Shown here piece after piece: positions 63,515 to 64,000 of a stretch of 64,000 bases of DNA. The translations under genes were made by a program, and so were the position numbers. Numbering within the stretch: the stretch's first letter is position 1; each line of letters starts with the position of its first letter. Source of the DNA: Thalassospira australica. GTDB lineage: Bacteria > Pseudomonadota > Alphaproteobacteria > Rhodospirillales > Thalassospiraceae. The DNA lies in the NCBI RefSeq assembly GCF_000763295.1, contig NZ_JRJE01000020.1, forward strand, positions 62,001 to 126,000. Reading direction: 5' to 3'. A model generated the notes under the pieces. It made no database searches and was not told the origin of the DNA. It worked only from the letters and a program-made list of their open reading frames with translations.

Positions 63515-63815
63515 TCACGGATTGAAATGGCTTTCCGCCCGGAAAATCCCGCCGTTTGACCGCCAGTCGGCCCGCCGTATCGGCATATCCACCCGTGGCA
63601 AGCGCACCGGTTCGGCCAAAATGCACCCTGCGACCGCATCAAGCCCCCTTGGCCACAAACCGCCACGGATAGCCCGCCAGCATCCCGTCGCGTATTGCTG
63701 GATAAAGCATGCGGGCAATTTCCGCCTCCGCCCCCTCTTCCTCAAAGGATGAAATCGGCGCCGCCCCAATCATCACCAACGCACGTGCACACAACGCCAT
63801 ATCACTTAACGCCAT
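63515..63815 (-). pseudogene. Frameshifted phage structural protein gene fragment
   Basis: From ATG 63815 the frame reads MALSDMALCARALVMIGAAP then SSFEEEGAEAEIARMLYPAI and YPWRFVAKGA before stopping at 63639. This N-terminus is typical of phage head-tail or tail tubular-like proteins, which are much longer. In another frame the homologous-looking continuation runs LDAVAGCILAEPVRLPRVDM and on to 63515, so a one-base slip near the GGGGG run at about 63648-63652 is likely. Ten consecutive G (minus strand) at 63821-63830 lie where the ribosome site should be. Decayed prophage gene or a sequencing slip. Confidence 0.55.
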
Positions 63816-63846
63816 CTGATCCCCCCCCCCAAACAGGCCCCAAACA

Positions 63847-63877
63847 AAAAACGGGGCCCGGAAAACCGGACCCCGCA
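63847..63877 (-). terminator. Terminator after the phage tail gene
   Basis: On the leftward strand CGGGGTCCGG-TTTT-CCGGGCCCCG (63853-63876) is followed by TTTTTT, just after the tail-protein stop. Confidence 0.9.
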
Positions 63878-63897
63878 GTAAAATCAACCGTCAGACT

Positions 63898-64000
63898 TAT
63901 GATGCCGACGGATAGAACGCCTTGATCGCATATGTCATCGCGATGTTGCGTGGGCGGGTTTCGACACCGCCAGCTGTCTCTGTTTGATCGATTGCTGACC
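63898..64000 (-). CDS. Phage tail fibre/collar-like protein, C-terminal fragment (cut by right edge)
   Basis: About 33 codons of a leftward gene entering from the right edge. The end reads GGVETRPRNIAMTYAIKAFY before a TAA at 63898. The ETRPRNIA motif is a hallmark of the C-terminus of phage tail fibre/tail collar-type proteins. It shows that the prophage continues beyond the window. Confidence 0.75.

Overview
The window looks like a chromosomal segment of a marine alphaproteobacterium, most likely a Thalassospira-like member of the Rhodospirillales. This is inferred from mid-range GC, a speF-type leader RNA in front of a 377-residue ornithine decarboxylase, the density of TRAP and FadR-type sugar-acid genes, and prophage genes of alphaproteobacterial type. 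No rRNA, tRNA or CRISPR array was seen.

Layout. (1) 1-4.2 kb: the end of a sugar ABC transporter operon (ATPase cut by the left edge, binding protein) divergent from a GAF-histidine kinase/LuxR-type response regulator pair. (2) 4.3-7.3 kb: a DUF3830 protein, then a structured leader RNA, ornithine decarboxylase and a GNAT acetyltransferase closed by a terminator. (3) 7.5-12.7 kb: two convergent hybrid signalling proteins. One is a complete phosphorelay kinase with an HPt domain; the other has Tyr where the phospho-accepting His should be. (4) 13-15.6 kb: a YbaY/MliC lipoprotein and an SMP-30 lactonase. (5) 15.8-26 kb: an iron island. FhuC-FhuD-FhuD-FhuB-like genes run rightward behind a Fur-box-like site, and meet a leftward FecI-FecR-TonB receptor-His-rich protein-GFA gene set that begins at a 9-1-9 Fur-type palindrome. 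(6) 26-38.6 kb: a sugar-acid region with TRAP transporter dctPQM, uronate dehydrogenase, 5-dehydro-4-deoxyglucarate dehydratase, a hydratase-like protein, a second SMP-30 lactonase, two FadR/GntR regulators, an aldose epimerase, a HAD phosphatase and a ribulokinase-type FGGY kinase. A 12-bp motif of the form ATATGATGAMTT recurs in three of its control regions. (7) 38.8-44 kb: an RND efflux pair with a divergent TetR repressor and a 17-bp palindrome. (8) 44-58.5 kb: ordinary metabolic genes (NAT, D-amino-acid transaminase, PyrD, old yellow enzyme, PhzF and others) and a small lower-GC pocket with a HEPN-like gene. (9) 58.6-64 kb: an accessory/prophage edge. It holds an unknown gene behind twin operators, a DUF5131 three-Cys protein facing its partner TcmP, a holin-endolysin lysis cassette, a 168-bp inverted-repeat element, a frameshifted phage structural gene and the C-terminus of a tail protein.

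How it works together. The uronate dehydrogenase, an SMP-30 lactonase and KdgD fit the oxidative hexuronate route to 2-oxoglutarate semialdehyde, fed by the TRAP transporter; the aldarate dehydratase and the semialdehyde dehydrogenase are not in the window. The iron genes form a siderophore import path from outer-membrane receptor to inner-membrane ABC transporter, with surface signalling through FecR and FecI. The strongest candidate for an under-described system is the TcmP/DUF5131 pair beside the phage lysis genes. A HEPN Rx4H gene with a small partner is a second candidate.
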